A stretch of DNA of 47,719 bases from JAFARZ01 sp036490795. Lineage in GTDB: Bacteria; Actinomycetota; Actinomycetes; Streptosporangiales; Streptosporangiaceae. The notes beneath the pieces are model-generated. The model was not told where the DNA came from. It saw only the letters and a list, made by a program, of their open reading frames with translations, and did no database searches. The stretch is taken from assembly GCA_036490795.1 (NCBI GenBank), contig DASXDG010000087.1, positions 1 through 47,719 of the forward strand, given 5' to 3'. The position numbers and the translations under genes are program-made. The number at the start of each line of letters is the position of its first letter. Within the stretch, counting starts at the first letter, position 1. Shown in pieces: positions 37,804-46,044 of this stretch.

Positions 37804-38768
37804 AAAAACGCCTCACCGCCGCGTGCGCCCTGCTCGCTGCCTGCGCCCTGCTCACCGCCTGCGGGTCTCCCGCGACCACGAAGGGTTCCACCCCCAGAAC
37901 GGGGGCAAAAGTCTTCGCGATCACGAAGAACGCCGCGGCGACGAAGAAGGTCGCGGCCACGAAGAACGCCGCGGTCGCCGCCTGCAACCCGAAGGCGAGC
38001 AGCCTAGCGCCGTCCGGGCCGCCGCGGGTCACCTCCGGGTCGTACATGGCCACGATCAAGGCGCGCGGTTACCTGATCGCCGGCGTGGACCAGAGCACGT
38101 ACCACTTCGGCTTCCTCAATCCGCTGACCAAGCAGATCGAGGGCTTCGACATCGACATGATCCACGCCGTCGCCAAGGCGATCTTCGGCAATCCCAACGC
38201 GGTCGAGTTCAAGGCGATCACCGACGCGGAGCGGATCCCCGACATCCGCAGCGGCAGCGTCGACATCGTCGCGCATACGATGACGATTACCTGCGCCCGG
38301 CTGCAGCAGGCCGACTTCTCCAGCGTCTACTTCGACGCGGCACAGCGCGTCCTGGTCCAGGCCGACTCCACCGCGACCAGCCTCGCCAGCCTGAAGGGCC
38401 AGAAGGTCTGCGCGACGACAGGCTCTGACTCGCTGACCGTGATCAAGCAGTACGGCGCCGTCCCCGTGGCCGTTCCTTACTGGACCGACTGCCTGGTGCG
38501 GCTGCAGCAGGATCAGGTCGCGGCGATCTCCACCGACGACGCCATCCTCGCCGGGCTGGCCGCCCAGGACCCGTTCACCAAGCTGATCGGGCCCAGGCTC
38601 ACCGACGAGCCCTACGGCCTGGCGATCAGCAAGCAGCACCCCGACTTCGTCCGCTTCGTGAACGCCGTGCTCGCCCAGCTCCGCTCCGACGGCCAGTGGG
38701 CCGCCAGCTACGCTCACTGGGTCGGCACACCGGTGCCCGCGCCGCCCCCCGCCCAGTACGCCGGGTGA
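37800..38768 (+). CDS. glnH: GlnH-like amino-acid-binding lipoprotein
   Basis: 322 residues. Lipoprotein signal with lipobox LLTAC, lipidated C21. A Lys/Ala linker with an internal repeat follows (ITKNAAATKKVAATKNAAV), then a periplasmic-binding-protein type-3 domain (about 80-310): GYLIAGVDQSTYHFGFLNP, IEGFDIDMIHAVAKAIFG, VDIVAHTMTITCARLQQADFS, KVCATTGSDS. In mycobacteria GlnH binds aspartate or glutamate and works through GlnX and PknG; the ligand here is not readable. No ABC permease or ATPase for amino acids is adjacent, supporting a sensing role. ATG overlaps the glnX stop by 4 nt. Confidence 0.87.
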   Translation: MKKRLTAACALLAACALLTACGSPATTKGSTPRTGAKVFAITKNAAATKKVAATKNAAVAACNPKASSLAPSGPPRVTSGSYMATIKARGYLIAGVDQSTYHFGFLNPLTKQIEGFDIDMIHAVAKAIFGNPNAVEFKAITDAERIPDIRSGSVDIVAHTMTITCARLQQADFSSVYFDAAQRVLVQADSTATSLASLKGQKVCATTGSDSLTVIKQYGAVPVAVPYWTDCLVRLQQDQVAAISTDDAILAGLAAQDPFTKLIGPRLTDEPYGLAISKQHPDFVRFVNAVLAQLRSDGQWAASYAHWVGTPVPAPPPAQYAG

Positions 38769-38824
38769 GGTGCTGACCGGCGATAACACCCTGCCTGCCG
38801 CTAACGCCCCAAATACTCGCGCGC

Positions 38825-38833
38825 TGGTGTTAA
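38825..38833 (+). promoter_or_regulatory. TGGTGTTAA motif ahead of the miniature GlnX gene
   Basis: Second copy of the motif found before glnX. GGTGTTAAC here and GATAACACC at 38782-38790 are complementary at 8 of 9 bases, and CTAACGCC lies between them, so the 107-bp spacer after glnH may hold a looped or multi-site operator and an internal promoter for the kinase half of the cluster. Confidence 0.4.
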
Positions 38834-38875
38834 CTAGTCCCTGAAGCACCGGTATGCGGCTCGACGGGAGCGGGT

Positions 38876-39088
38876 ATGGCGGGTCGGCGGGGGCCACGAC
38901 GCAGCACCCCTGGCACATTGCGGCTGCTGCTCTTTACGTCGGTGGGGTTGTGCCTGGCCGGGGGGGCGATTGGCGCGCTTATCGTCGAGCAGCGCGCGAG
39001 CGTGGCGGTCGCCTCCAAAGAGATGCACCTGATCTCCCGCACCGGTGACGCTGGCTTCCTGAGCCGTCGCATCTCGGAGTACCGATGA
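38876..39088 (+). CDS. Miniature GlnX-like membrane protein
   Basis: 70 residues with one membrane helix (about 16-37). The front resembles the start of the GlnX-like protein: a TP-RL-LL hydrophobic helix followed by EQRASVAVASKEM, compared with EQHASAASNVM. The end SRRISEYR resembles its C-terminal NRRLAEYR. It therefore looks like a glnX duplicate that lost everything between the first helix and the last eight residues. ATG at 38876 with GACGGGAGC ahead. The GGAGTACCGATGA end, which overlaps the next gene, is identical to the glnX-glnH junction. It may be a functional single-helix peptide or a tidy remnant. Confidence 0.6.
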   Translation: MAGRRGPRRSTPGTLRLLLFTSVGLCLAGGAIGALIVEQRASVAVASKEMHLISRTGDAGFLSRRISEYR

Positions 39089-40239
39089 TGTCCGGCTACA
39101 CCCGGCAGCAGGCCATTGACGCGGCAGCCGACGCCGGTGCCAAACGCGACGCGATCCAATCCAACCTGCTCGACCTGGACGGCTGCTTCGGCAAGCAGTT
39201 GCTGGCGGGCGCCCAGCTCACCGGCGTCAGCAAGCGGCGCTGGGATGGCGTCGAGCAGACGCTGGCCGGGCTGTGGGAGATCTTCAACGCGTACACCGCC
39301 GTGGTCGACAAGGCCCAGCAGCTCGCTGCCGGGCGTCTCGGCCACCGGGAACTGGCCGAGCTCAGCGCGCTGCTCACCGGCCCGTCGGTGGCGATCGTCC
39401 GCACCGCCCGCCGCGGTATCGCCGACACCGGACAGGATCTGGTGACGTTGGCCACCGCCAGGACCCGGATGGACAACGAATTCACCCTCGTCCGTGATGT
39501 CACTGATGCCGCCGAGCGGTGCTGGAACGAGGTGGCAGGTCAGCTGGACGATGCCGCCTCGGCGCTGACCGGGCTGGATCCGATGGGTGACCAGGCGCTG
39601 GGCGCGGAGCTCGCCACGGCCAGGGACAACCTGGCCCGGCATCGTGCCGCGCTGAACGCCGACCCGCTCGGTGCCGACGCGGCCATCGCCGCGCGGCTGC
39701 GAGATGGCTGTGCCGTGCTGGCGCAGCGCGCCGCTGACGTGTCCGCGCTGCGCACCGGCGCGACCGGGAAGATCGCCACGATCCGCGCGCTGGCCGATTC
39801 GTGCCGCTCCGCCCGGGCCGACGCGGCGGCCGCCTACCAGCGGGCCGCGGCGAAGATCGCGGTCGTGCCGCCGGTCCCCGCCCCCGCTGACCCGGCGGCG
39901 CGGCTGGCCGAACTGGACGTCCTGCTCGCCGCGGGCCGCTGGGACCGGCTAAGGTCCGAGCTGGATCTGCTGGAGCGAGAACTGGCCGCCGTGATCAGCC
40001 AGTTTCATGAATCAGAACGAACGCTGGTTTCTCTGCTGAGTCAGCGCGACGAGTTGCGGGGGCTGCTCGACGCGTACAAGGCGAAGGCGGGCCGTTTCGG
40101 CGCCGCCGAGGATGCGTCCTTGTCTCAGCTGTATGACAATGCGCGTGCGCTGCTTTGGACAGCACCGTGCGACCTGAACGCCGCTTCGGCGGCGGTGACG
40201 AGCTACCAGCAGGCCGTGCTGGCGATAGGAGCGCGATAG
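39085..40239 (+). CDS. Helical protein of unknown function in the PknG cluster
   Basis: 384 residues, no signal peptide or membrane helix, almost entirely predicted helical and Ala/Leu/Arg-rich, so probably a cytoplasmic coiled-coil bundle. A Pro-rich hinge (VVPPVPAPADPAARLAELD, about 270-290) divides a long N-terminal part from a C-terminal part ending in coiled helices. Family not recognised. The gene starts in a 4-nt overlap with the miniature GlnX (ATGATG; 39088 is also possible) and ends directly against the GTG of the kinase gene, so it is almost certainly part of the signalling unit. A scaffold between membrane sensor and kinase is a guess. Confidence 0.75.
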   Translation: MMSGYTRQQAIDAAADAGAKRDAIQSNLLDLDGCFGKQLLAGAQLTGVSKRRWDGVEQTLAGLWEIFNAYTAVVDKAQQLAAGRLGHRELAELSALLTGPSVAIVRTARRGIADTGQDLVTLATARTRMDNEFTLVRDVTDAAERCWNEVAGQLDDAASALTGLDPMGDQALGAELATARDNLARHRAALNADPLGADAAIAARLRDGCAVLAQRAADVSALRTGATGKIATIRALADSCRSARADAAAAYQRAAAKIAVVPPVPAPADPAARLAELDVLLAAGRWDRLRSELDLLERELAAVISQFHESERTLVSLLSQRDELRGLLDAYKAKAGRFGAAEDASLSQLYDNARALLWTAPCDLNAASAAVTSYQQAVLAIGAR

Positions 40240-42567
40240 GTGAGTACGTGCGTTAGCTGCGGCGGGACCGTCGAGGACGGGTACTGCACAGTATGTGGGC
40301 TCGCAGCCCAGGCTAGTTCTGCTTCTGCCGGGCCTTCTTCTGGGTCTTCTGTCCCTTCCGCTCCCTCGTTTCCCTCGGGGTCGTTTCCTTCAACATCGGC
40401 GAGCTCGGCCGGCTCGTCGCCCAGCGGCACCTCGCGCGGCACCTCGCGCCGGGCAGGGTCGCGCCGGTCCAGCAGCCGTTCGGCGCGGGGCAGGCTCGGC
40501 GCGGGCCTGGTGGAAATCCCGCCGGTGCCGTACCGGGATCCGGCCACCGCGGTGCTGGCCGATCCGCAGGTGCCGGAGAACCGGCGGTTCTGCGGCAGTT
40601 GCGAGCAGCCGGTCGGCCGGGGCAGGGACGGCCGGGCGGGCCTGAGCGAGGGTTTCTGCCGCAACTGCGGCACGCCGTTCTCGTTCACCCCGAAGCTGGT
40701 TCCCGGCGACCTGGTCAACGGCCAGTACGAGGTGCTCGGATGCCTGGCCTTCGGCGGACTCGGCTGGATCTACCTGGCCAAGGACCACAACGTCAGCGAC
40801 CGCTGGGTGGTGCTGAAGGGCCTGCTGAACACCGGTGACGCGGACGCCATGGCGGCGGCCGTCGCCGAGCGGCAGTTCCTCGCTCAGGTGGAGCACCCCA
40901 ACATCGTCCGCATCTACAACTTCGTCCAGCACGCCGGCGCCGGCTACATCGTGATGGAGTACGTCGGCGGCAAGTCGCTCAAGCAGATCCTGCAGGACGA
41001 CCGCAGGACCGGCGGCTCGATCCCGGTCGAGCATGCCATCGCCTACGCCATCGAAGTGCTGCCCGCTCTCGGCTACCTGCATGACCGCGGGCTGGTGTAC
41101 TGCGACTTCAAGCCGGACAACCTGATCCAGACCGAGGAGCAGCTCAAGCTGATCGACATGGGCGGGGTGCGGGCGGTCGACGGCGACGGCCCGATCTACG
41201 GCACCGTCGGCTACCAGGCTCCGGAGATCGAGACGGACGGCCCGACGGTGTCCTCCGACCTGTTCACGGTCGGCCGCGCGCTGGCCGTGATGACGTTCGA
41301 GTTCAGCGGCTACCAGCGGGAGTTCAAGTACACGCTGCCCGGCGACGTGCCGCTGCTCACGCAGCAGGAGTCGTTCGCCCGGCTGCTGCGCCGCGCGACC
41401 AACGCAGACCCCGAGGCCAGGTTCGGCTCCGCGGGCGAGATGGCCGAACAGCTCACCGGGGTGCTCCGCGAGGTGCTCGCCTTGACCGACGGCACGCCAC
41501 GCCCCGCGTTCTCCACCATGTTCAGCCCGGAGCTTCAGGCCGTCGGCGCGGCCACCGATCTGGACGGGCATGCGGCCCTGGCGGCCCCGGCCGCCGCCGA
41601 GGTCATCGCCGGACTGCCCATGCCGCTGGTCGACCGGGCCGACCCCGCCGCCGGGTACCTGGCCACGTTCGCCGGACTTGACCCCCCGGCACGGAACGAG
41701 GCGCTGTCCCGCGCCGTGGACGGCCAGGGCGGTGTCCCCGCCCAGGTGTCCAGTTCCGTGGAGACCCGGTTCGCGCTGGTCCGGGCCCGGCTCGACATCT
41801 ACGACTACGACGGTGCCGGGATCCTGCTGGCGGAGCTGGCCGCCGAGGATCCGGCCGACTGGCGGATCGCCTGGTTCGACGGTCAGCGGCGCTTCGCCGC
41901 CGGTGACTTCGCCGGCGCTCGCGGCGCGTTCGGCGCGGTGTACGACGAGCTGCCCGGTGAGCTCGCGCCCAAGCTGGCACTGGCCTTCGCCTTGGAAGGC
42001 ATGGGCGAGCTGGCCGCGGCCAAGCAGTACTTCCAGCTGGTGTGGACCGTGGACCGCTCGTTCATCAGCGCGGCCTTCGGGCTGGCCCGGGCATCCCTGG
42101 GTCTGGGCGACCGGCCGAACACGATCGCCGCGCTCGCCGCGGTCCCCGAGTCGTCCAGCTATCACGCCGCCGCGCAGATCGCCGCGGTGCGCATCCTGGT
42201 GCTGGCCAATCCGGCTGGCCAGGCTGGGAGCGGCCCCGGTTCGGTCAGCGCCGATGACCTGTTCCAGGCGGATGGCCGGCTGTCCAGGCTGGCCCTGGAC
42301 GAATCCCGCCGCCAGCAGCTCACCATCGAGATCCTGCGCGCGGCGCTGGACTGGGCGTCGGCTTCCAGTGCCGGTTCCAGTGGGATTCCGCCAGGTAGCG
42401 CCGTCCCGCCAGGTGGCACCATTCTCGGCTGCGCGCCCAATGAACGGGCGCTGCGATTCGGCCTGGAACGCGGCTACCGGGCGCTGGCGAAGCTGACCTC
42501 TGACCACAAGCGCCGCGTCGAGCTCGTCGACATGGCCAACACGGTTCGGCCAAGGACATGGACGTGA
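40240..42567 (+). CDS. pknG: PknG-like serine/threonine protein kinase with zinc ribbon and TPR-like tail
   Basis: 775 residues. An N-terminal zinc ribbon (C4, C7, C16, C19) precedes a Ser/Pro/Arg linker (25-90). A rubredoxin-like pair of CxxC follows (C118/C121 and C140/C143). The kinase domain (about 163-400) has LAFGGLGWIYLA, lysine K193, YCDFKPDNLI with D290 and N295, and DMG (D307). As in PknG the HRD arginine is absent. The C-terminal 300 residues are helical repeats like PknG's TPR region. Cytoplasmic, no membrane helix. M. tuberculosis PknG phosphorylates the FHA protein GarA, which controls glutamate and 2-oxoglutarate enzymes. The linker uses many TCT/CCT codons, unlike the rest. 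GTG start directly after the preceding stop. Confidence 0.92.
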   Translation: MSTCVSCGGTVEDGYCTVCGLAAQASSASAGPSSGSSVPSAPSFPSGSFPSTSASSAGSSPSGTSRGTSRRAGSRRSSSRSARGRLGAGLVEIPPVPYRDPATAVLADPQVPENRRFCGSCEQPVGRGRDGRAGLSEGFCRNCGTPFSFTPKLVPGDLVNGQYEVLGCLAFGGLGWIYLAKDHNVSDRWVVLKGLLNTGDADAMAAAVAERQFLAQVEHPNIVRIYNFVQHAGAGYIVMEYVGGKSLKQILQDDRRTGGSIPVEHAIAYAIEVLPALGYLHDRGLVYCDFKPDNLIQTEEQLKLIDMGGVRAVDGDGPIYGTVGYQAPEIETDGPTVSSDLFTVGRALAVMTFEFSGYQREFKYTLPGDVPLLTQQESFARLLRRATNADPEARFGSAGEMAEQLTGVLREVLALTDGTPRPAFSTMFSPELQAVGAATDLDGHAALAAPAAAEVIAGLPMPLVDRADPAAGYLATFAGLDPPARNEALSRAVDGQGGVPAQVSSSVETRFALVRARLDIYDYDGAGILLAELAAEDPADWRIAWFDGQRRFAAGDFAGARGAFGAVYDELPGELAPKLALAFALEGMGELAAAKQYFQLVWTVDRSFISAAFGLARASLGLGDRPNTIAALAAVPESSSYHAAAQIAAVRILVLANPAGQAGSGPGSVSADDLFQADGRLSRLALDESRRQQLTIEILRAALDWASASSAGSSGIPPGSAVPPGGTILGCAPNERALRFGLERGYRALAKLTSDHKRRVELVDMANTVRPRTWT

Positions 42568-43790
42568 CCTCGGAAGTCGCCGGCACCGCGTGTCCGTCCT
42601 GCGGGCGGACCACGGCGGAAGGCGACGCGTTCTGCGAGTACTGCGGTGCCGAGCTCGCTCCGGCAGTGGTCAGCGATGCCTCGCCGGGGTTCGTTCCGTC
42701 GTGCCCGGTCTGCTCGGCCGACAGGTCCATTCCGCAGCCGACAGGCGTCACCGCCGATGGTTACTGCGAATCGTGCGGACGCAAGGTGCCGACCGGCCGC
42801 GACCACGTGGAACTCGACCTCGGGCTGCTGGCCGGCGCCACCGATCGCGGCCTGCGTCACCCGCGCAACGAGGACGCGATGGCGCTGGCGACGGCCGACA
42901 CGCAGGGCGGACCGGTCGCGGTGGCCGTCGTCTGCGACGGAGTCTCCAGTTCGCCGCGGCCGGATGAGGCGTCGCTGACCGCTGCGCAAGCCGCCATCCG
43001 GGTGCTGCTCGACGGGGTCCGCATGGGCGATGACATCGCCGAAGCGTCGCGAGATGCCGTCCAGGAGGCGGCCACGGCGCTGAACGCCCTGTCCGGGCGC
43101 GCTGGCGCGCCGTCGACGACGTTCGTGTCCGCTGTCGTCGAGTCCAGGGCCGCTGGCCCGGCCGAGACCGCTCCCATGACGATCACGACCGCTCCCGGCT
43201 CGGCGCCCACTGTCGGGGACGATGCCGCGGGCCCGGCTGCTCCTGGCACGGTCGTGGTCGCTTCCGGCTCTCCGGATTCCGCGGTCTCGGGTTCTAATGG
43301 CGCGGTCCCGGATTCGGGTGATGGCGCCTCGGGCTCTGACTCAGCCTCATGCGGAGTGATCACGATCTGCTGGCTGGGCGACAGCCGGGCGTACTGGCTG
43401 GCCGCCGGCGGTTCACAGCGGCTGACCGCTGATGACTCTCTCGCGCAGGAGATGGTCGACTCGGGTCTGCTCGGCGAGGCCGAGGCACTGGCGTCGCCGC
43501 AGGCCCACGTGATCACGCGCTGGCTTGGCGCCGACATCGCCGAGCCGCGGCCGCATGTCACCCGGTTCGTCCCGCCAGGTCCTGGCGTGCTGCTGGTCTG
43601 CTCGGACGGGCTATGGAATTACCTGCCCGAGGCGGAGGACATCGCCGCACTGGCGATGCCGGGCGCGCTGACTGACCCGGCGGGTGCCGCCGGCACGCTG
43701 CTGAAGTTCGCTCTCGACGCGGGCGGCATGGACAACATCACCGTGGTGCTCGTGCCCGTTCCTCTCACCCTGTCAAGGAGTTCCCCCTGA
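42558..43790 (+). CDS. PP2C-family serine/threonine phosphatase with zinc ribbons
   Basis: 410 residues. Two zinc-ribbon motifs come first (ACPSCG/FCEYCG at 11-29 and SCPVC/YCESCG), then a PPM/PP2C catalytic domain. Metal-binding acids appear in GATDRGLRHPRNEDAM, VVCDGVSSS, LVCSDGLWNYL and GGMDNITVVLV; ICWLGDSRAYW is intact. About 60 residues of low complexity (AGPAETAPMTITTAPGS to SGDGASGSDSAS) are inserted ahead of ICWLGDSR, probably a surface loop. The ATG at 42558 overlaps the kinase gene by 10 nt (GTG 42564 is an alternative), so kinase and phosphatase are co-produced and likely oppose each other. Confidence 0.92.
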   Translation: MDVTSEVAGTACPSCGRTTAEGDAFCEYCGAELAPAVVSDASPGFVPSCPVCSADRSIPQPTGVTADGYCESCGRKVPTGRDHVELDLGLLAGATDRGLRHPRNEDAMALATADTQGGPVAVAVVCDGVSSSPRPDEASLTAAQAAIRVLLDGVRMGDDIAEASRDAVQEAATALNALSGRAGAPSTTFVSAVVESRAAGPAETAPMTITTAPGSAPTVGDDAAGPAAPGTVVVASGSPDSAVSGSNGAVPDSGDGASGSDSASCGVITICWLGDSRAYWLAAGGSQRLTADDSLAQEMVDSGLLGEAEALASPQAHVITRWLGADIAEPRPHVTRFVPPGPGVLLVCSDGLWNYLPEAEDIAALAMPGALTDPAGAAGTLLKFALDAGGMDNITVVLVPVPLTLSRSSP

Positions 43791-45073
43791 TGAGCTTCAC
43801 CGTTGACGTCGACCAGAACCAGTTCATGCCGGAAGGCGGCCGTACGGTCAACGCGGTCGTCACAGTGGCCTCATCCGCCGACATGACCCCGGCCCCGAGC
43901 GACGCGACCAGAGCTGCCGAAGTCATCATGGTGGACTGCTCAGGGTCTATGGATGTGCCGTCGATGAAGATGTCATCCGCGCGCACCGCGGTATGCGCGG
44001 CCATCGACGTCCTGCACGACGGCACCGCGTTCGCGGTAGTGGCCGGCACGAACACCGCCTGGCCGGTGTTCCCTTCCGACGGGACGACGGCGATTGCCGA
44101 CCAGTCCACTCGGGCCGCGGCCAAGCGCGCCGCGATGAGCCTGCGAGCCAGCGGCGGCACCGCGATCGGCACCTGGCTCCGGCTGGCCTGCGGCATTTTC
44201 GAGACCTATCCGGCACAGCTACGGCACGCCATCTTGCTCACCGACGGCAAGAACCAGCATGAGACACCCGAACAGCTCCAGGCGGCGATCGGCCGGTGCG
44301 AGGGCTTGTTCAGCTGCGACTGCCGCGGTGTGGGCACCGACTGGGAGGTCGCCGAACTGCGCCGCATCTCCACCGCGCTTCTCGGCACCGTGGACATCGT
44401 CGCCGACCCGGAGGGTCTAGCCGCCGACTTCGCGGCGATGATGGAGAGCGCGATGGGCAAGCAGGTCGCGGATGTGGCGTTGCGGGTGTGGACGCCGCAG
44501 AGCGCGGTCGTGCAGTTCGTCAAGCAGGTGGCGCCGACGGTGGAGGACCTCTCCTCGCGCCGGACGCAGACCGGCCCGCAAGCCGGTGACTATCCGACCG
44601 GTGCGTGGGGTCCGGGGGAGAGCCGCGATTATCACGTGAGCGTAGAGGTTAACCCAGCCGGTGTCGGGCAGGAGATGCTAGCCGCGCGGGTGAGCCTGGT
44701 ATCGGGATCGGACGTCCTGGGGCAAGGGCTCGTCCGCGCGGTTTGGACCGACGACGAGGCGCTGTCTACCAAGATCAACCCGCGGGTCGCGCATTACACC
44801 GGCCAGGCGGAGCTAGCCGCCGTGATCCAGGACGGTCTCGAGGCACGCAAGCAGGGTGACGAGGAGACGGCCACGGCCAAACTCGGCCGCGCGGTGAAGC
44901 TCGCGCAGCAGTCCGGCAACGAAGACACCGCCAAGCTGCTGGCCAAGGTCGTGGACGTGGTCGACGCGGCCACCGGCACCGTCCGGCTCAAGAAGTCGGT
45001 CGCCGACGCGGACGAGATGGCGCTAGATACCCGGTCCACGAAGACCGTGCGGGTCAAGAAGGAGCACGCATAA
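43790..45073 (+). CDS. VWA-domain protein of the kinase cluster
   Basis: 427 residues, cytoplasmic. A von Willebrand factor A domain (about 40-225) has the metal-ion site DCSGSM (D49, S51, S53) and a later GGTAIGTWL and ILLTDGKN for the remaining ligands. A beta-rich part follows (VADVALRVWTPQSAVVQFV), then a helical C-terminus with Lys/Glu repeats (QDGLEARKQGDEETATAKLGRAVKLAQQSGNEDTAKLLAKVVD). VWA proteins of this class bind partners through the metal site; here the partner may be the FHA protein or kinase. The ATG shares one base with the phosphatase stop; two bases separate it from the FHA gene. Confidence 0.88.
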   Translation: MSFTVDVDQNQFMPEGGRTVNAVVTVASSADMTPAPSDATRAAEVIMVDCSGSMDVPSMKMSSARTAVCAAIDVLHDGTAFAVVAGTNTAWPVFPSDGTTAIADQSTRAAAKRAAMSLRASGGTAIGTWLRLACGIFETYPAQLRHAILLTDGKNQHETPEQLQAAIGRCEGLFSCDCRGVGTDWEVAELRRISTALLGTVDIVADPEGLAADFAAMMESAMGKQVADVALRVWTPQSAVVQFVKQVAPTVEDLSSRRTQTGPQAGDYPTGAWGPGESRDYHVSVEVNPAGVGQEMLAARVSLVSGSDVLGQGLVRAVWTDDEALSTKINPRVAHYTGQAELAAVIQDGLEARKQGDEETATAKLGRAVKLAQQSGNEDTAKLLAKVVDVVDAATGTVRLKKSVADADEMALDTRSTKTVRVKKEHA

Positions 45074-45075
45074 CG

Positions 45076-45966
45076 ATGGCCACCTGTCCCGACGGCCACC
45101 AGTCAGCGAGCGATGACTACTGCGACGTCTGCGGAATGCGCATAGCGGGCGCCCCCGCCGGTGGCGGTGCCCCCAGTGGCGGCCCTGCGTCCGGCAGTCC
45201 TTCATCCGGTGGCCCGTCAGGTGGTGGCCCGTCAGGTGCTGGCCAGCCAGGTGCCGGGCTCTCCGGTGACGTCTGCCCGCAATGCGGAGCGCATCGGTCG
45301 GGTGTGTTCTGCGAGGCATGCGGCTTCAACTTCACGACCGGAACGGCGCCCGGTTCGGCCGGAACGGCGCCCGGTTCGGCGGCGCCGGACGCGCCGCCCC
45401 AGCCGTCGGCTGTCTCTTCTAGCTCGGCCGCGTCTCCTGGACTGGGCGTGGCTCCTGATGCGGGCGCCTTTTCCGGTATGGCTGGGCCTCCCGCCGGGGG
45501 CACGCCTTCCGCGGTGGCCCCTCCGGCCCCCGCGACTGCGGCCCCCGCGACGTCGCCCGCCGCGGTGTTCACGCGCTGGAGCGCGGTGGTAGCCGCCGAC
45601 CGCGCGTATTACGACAGCGTCGAGGCTGCCAGCGGACCCGACGGCTCGGGCATCGACTTCCCGGCGTACTGCCCGGAACGTCGTTTCCAGCTCACCGGCG
45701 CCGAGATGCGTATCGGCCGGCGTAGCCCGTCGCGGGGCATCGAGCCGGAGATCGATCTCACTGGCCCGCCGACGGATCCAGGCATCAGCCGCCTGCACGC
45801 GGTCCTGATCGCGACCCCGGATGGCTGGGCAGTCATCGACCCAGGTTCGGCCAACGGCACGCAACTCAACGGAGATGACATACCGACCGGATTGCAGCTA
45901 CCGCTGCATGACGGCGATCGCATCAACCTAGGTGCTTGGACCACCATCACCGTGCGTGCCGGCTGA
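45076..45966 (+). CDS. FHA-domain protein with two zinc ribbons
   Basis: 296 residues. Zinc ribbons at the front (CPDGH with CDVCG at 4-20, then CPQCG with FCEACG at about 71-90), a long Gly/Ala/Pro/Ser linker with a near-perfect 21-bp repeat (GTAPGSA twice), and a C-terminal FHA domain (about 205-296). The FHA core reads MRIGRRSPSRG, ISRLHAVL and GSANGTQLNGDDI, so the phosphothreonine-binding arginine, serine/histidine and asparagine are present. Unlike GarA/OdhI I see no N-terminal ETTS phosphorylation motif, so it may be a reader of phosphorylated partners. Last gene of the cluster; a 78-nt gap follows. Confidence 0.9.
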   Translation: MATCPDGHQSASDDYCDVCGMRIAGAPAGGGAPSGGPASGSPSSGGPSGGGPSGAGQPGAGLSGDVCPQCGAHRSGVFCEACGFNFTTGTAPGSAGTAPGSAAPDAPPQPSAVSSSSAASPGLGVAPDAGAFSGMAGPPAGGTPSAVAPPAPATAAPATSPAAVFTRWSAVVAADRAYYDSVEAASGPDGSGIDFPAYCPERRFQLTGAEMRIGRRSPSRGIEPEIDLTGPPTDPGISRLHAVLIATPDGWAVIDPGSANGTQLNGDDIPTGLQLPLHDGDRINLGAWTTITVRAG

Positions 45967-46044
45967 GCTAGTGGCCGCTACGGGAGCACTACTGAGCGGA
46001 AAATCGGTTGCGGCGTGCCGGTCCGGCAGTGTCTGATCCGGGCT

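Noticed and set aside
38854..39048. 64-codon frame overlapping the miniature GlnX
   Set aside because: Other frame of the same stretch, Arg/Gly-rich, no ribosome site; the 38876 frame has membrane helix, ribosome site and coupling to the next gene.
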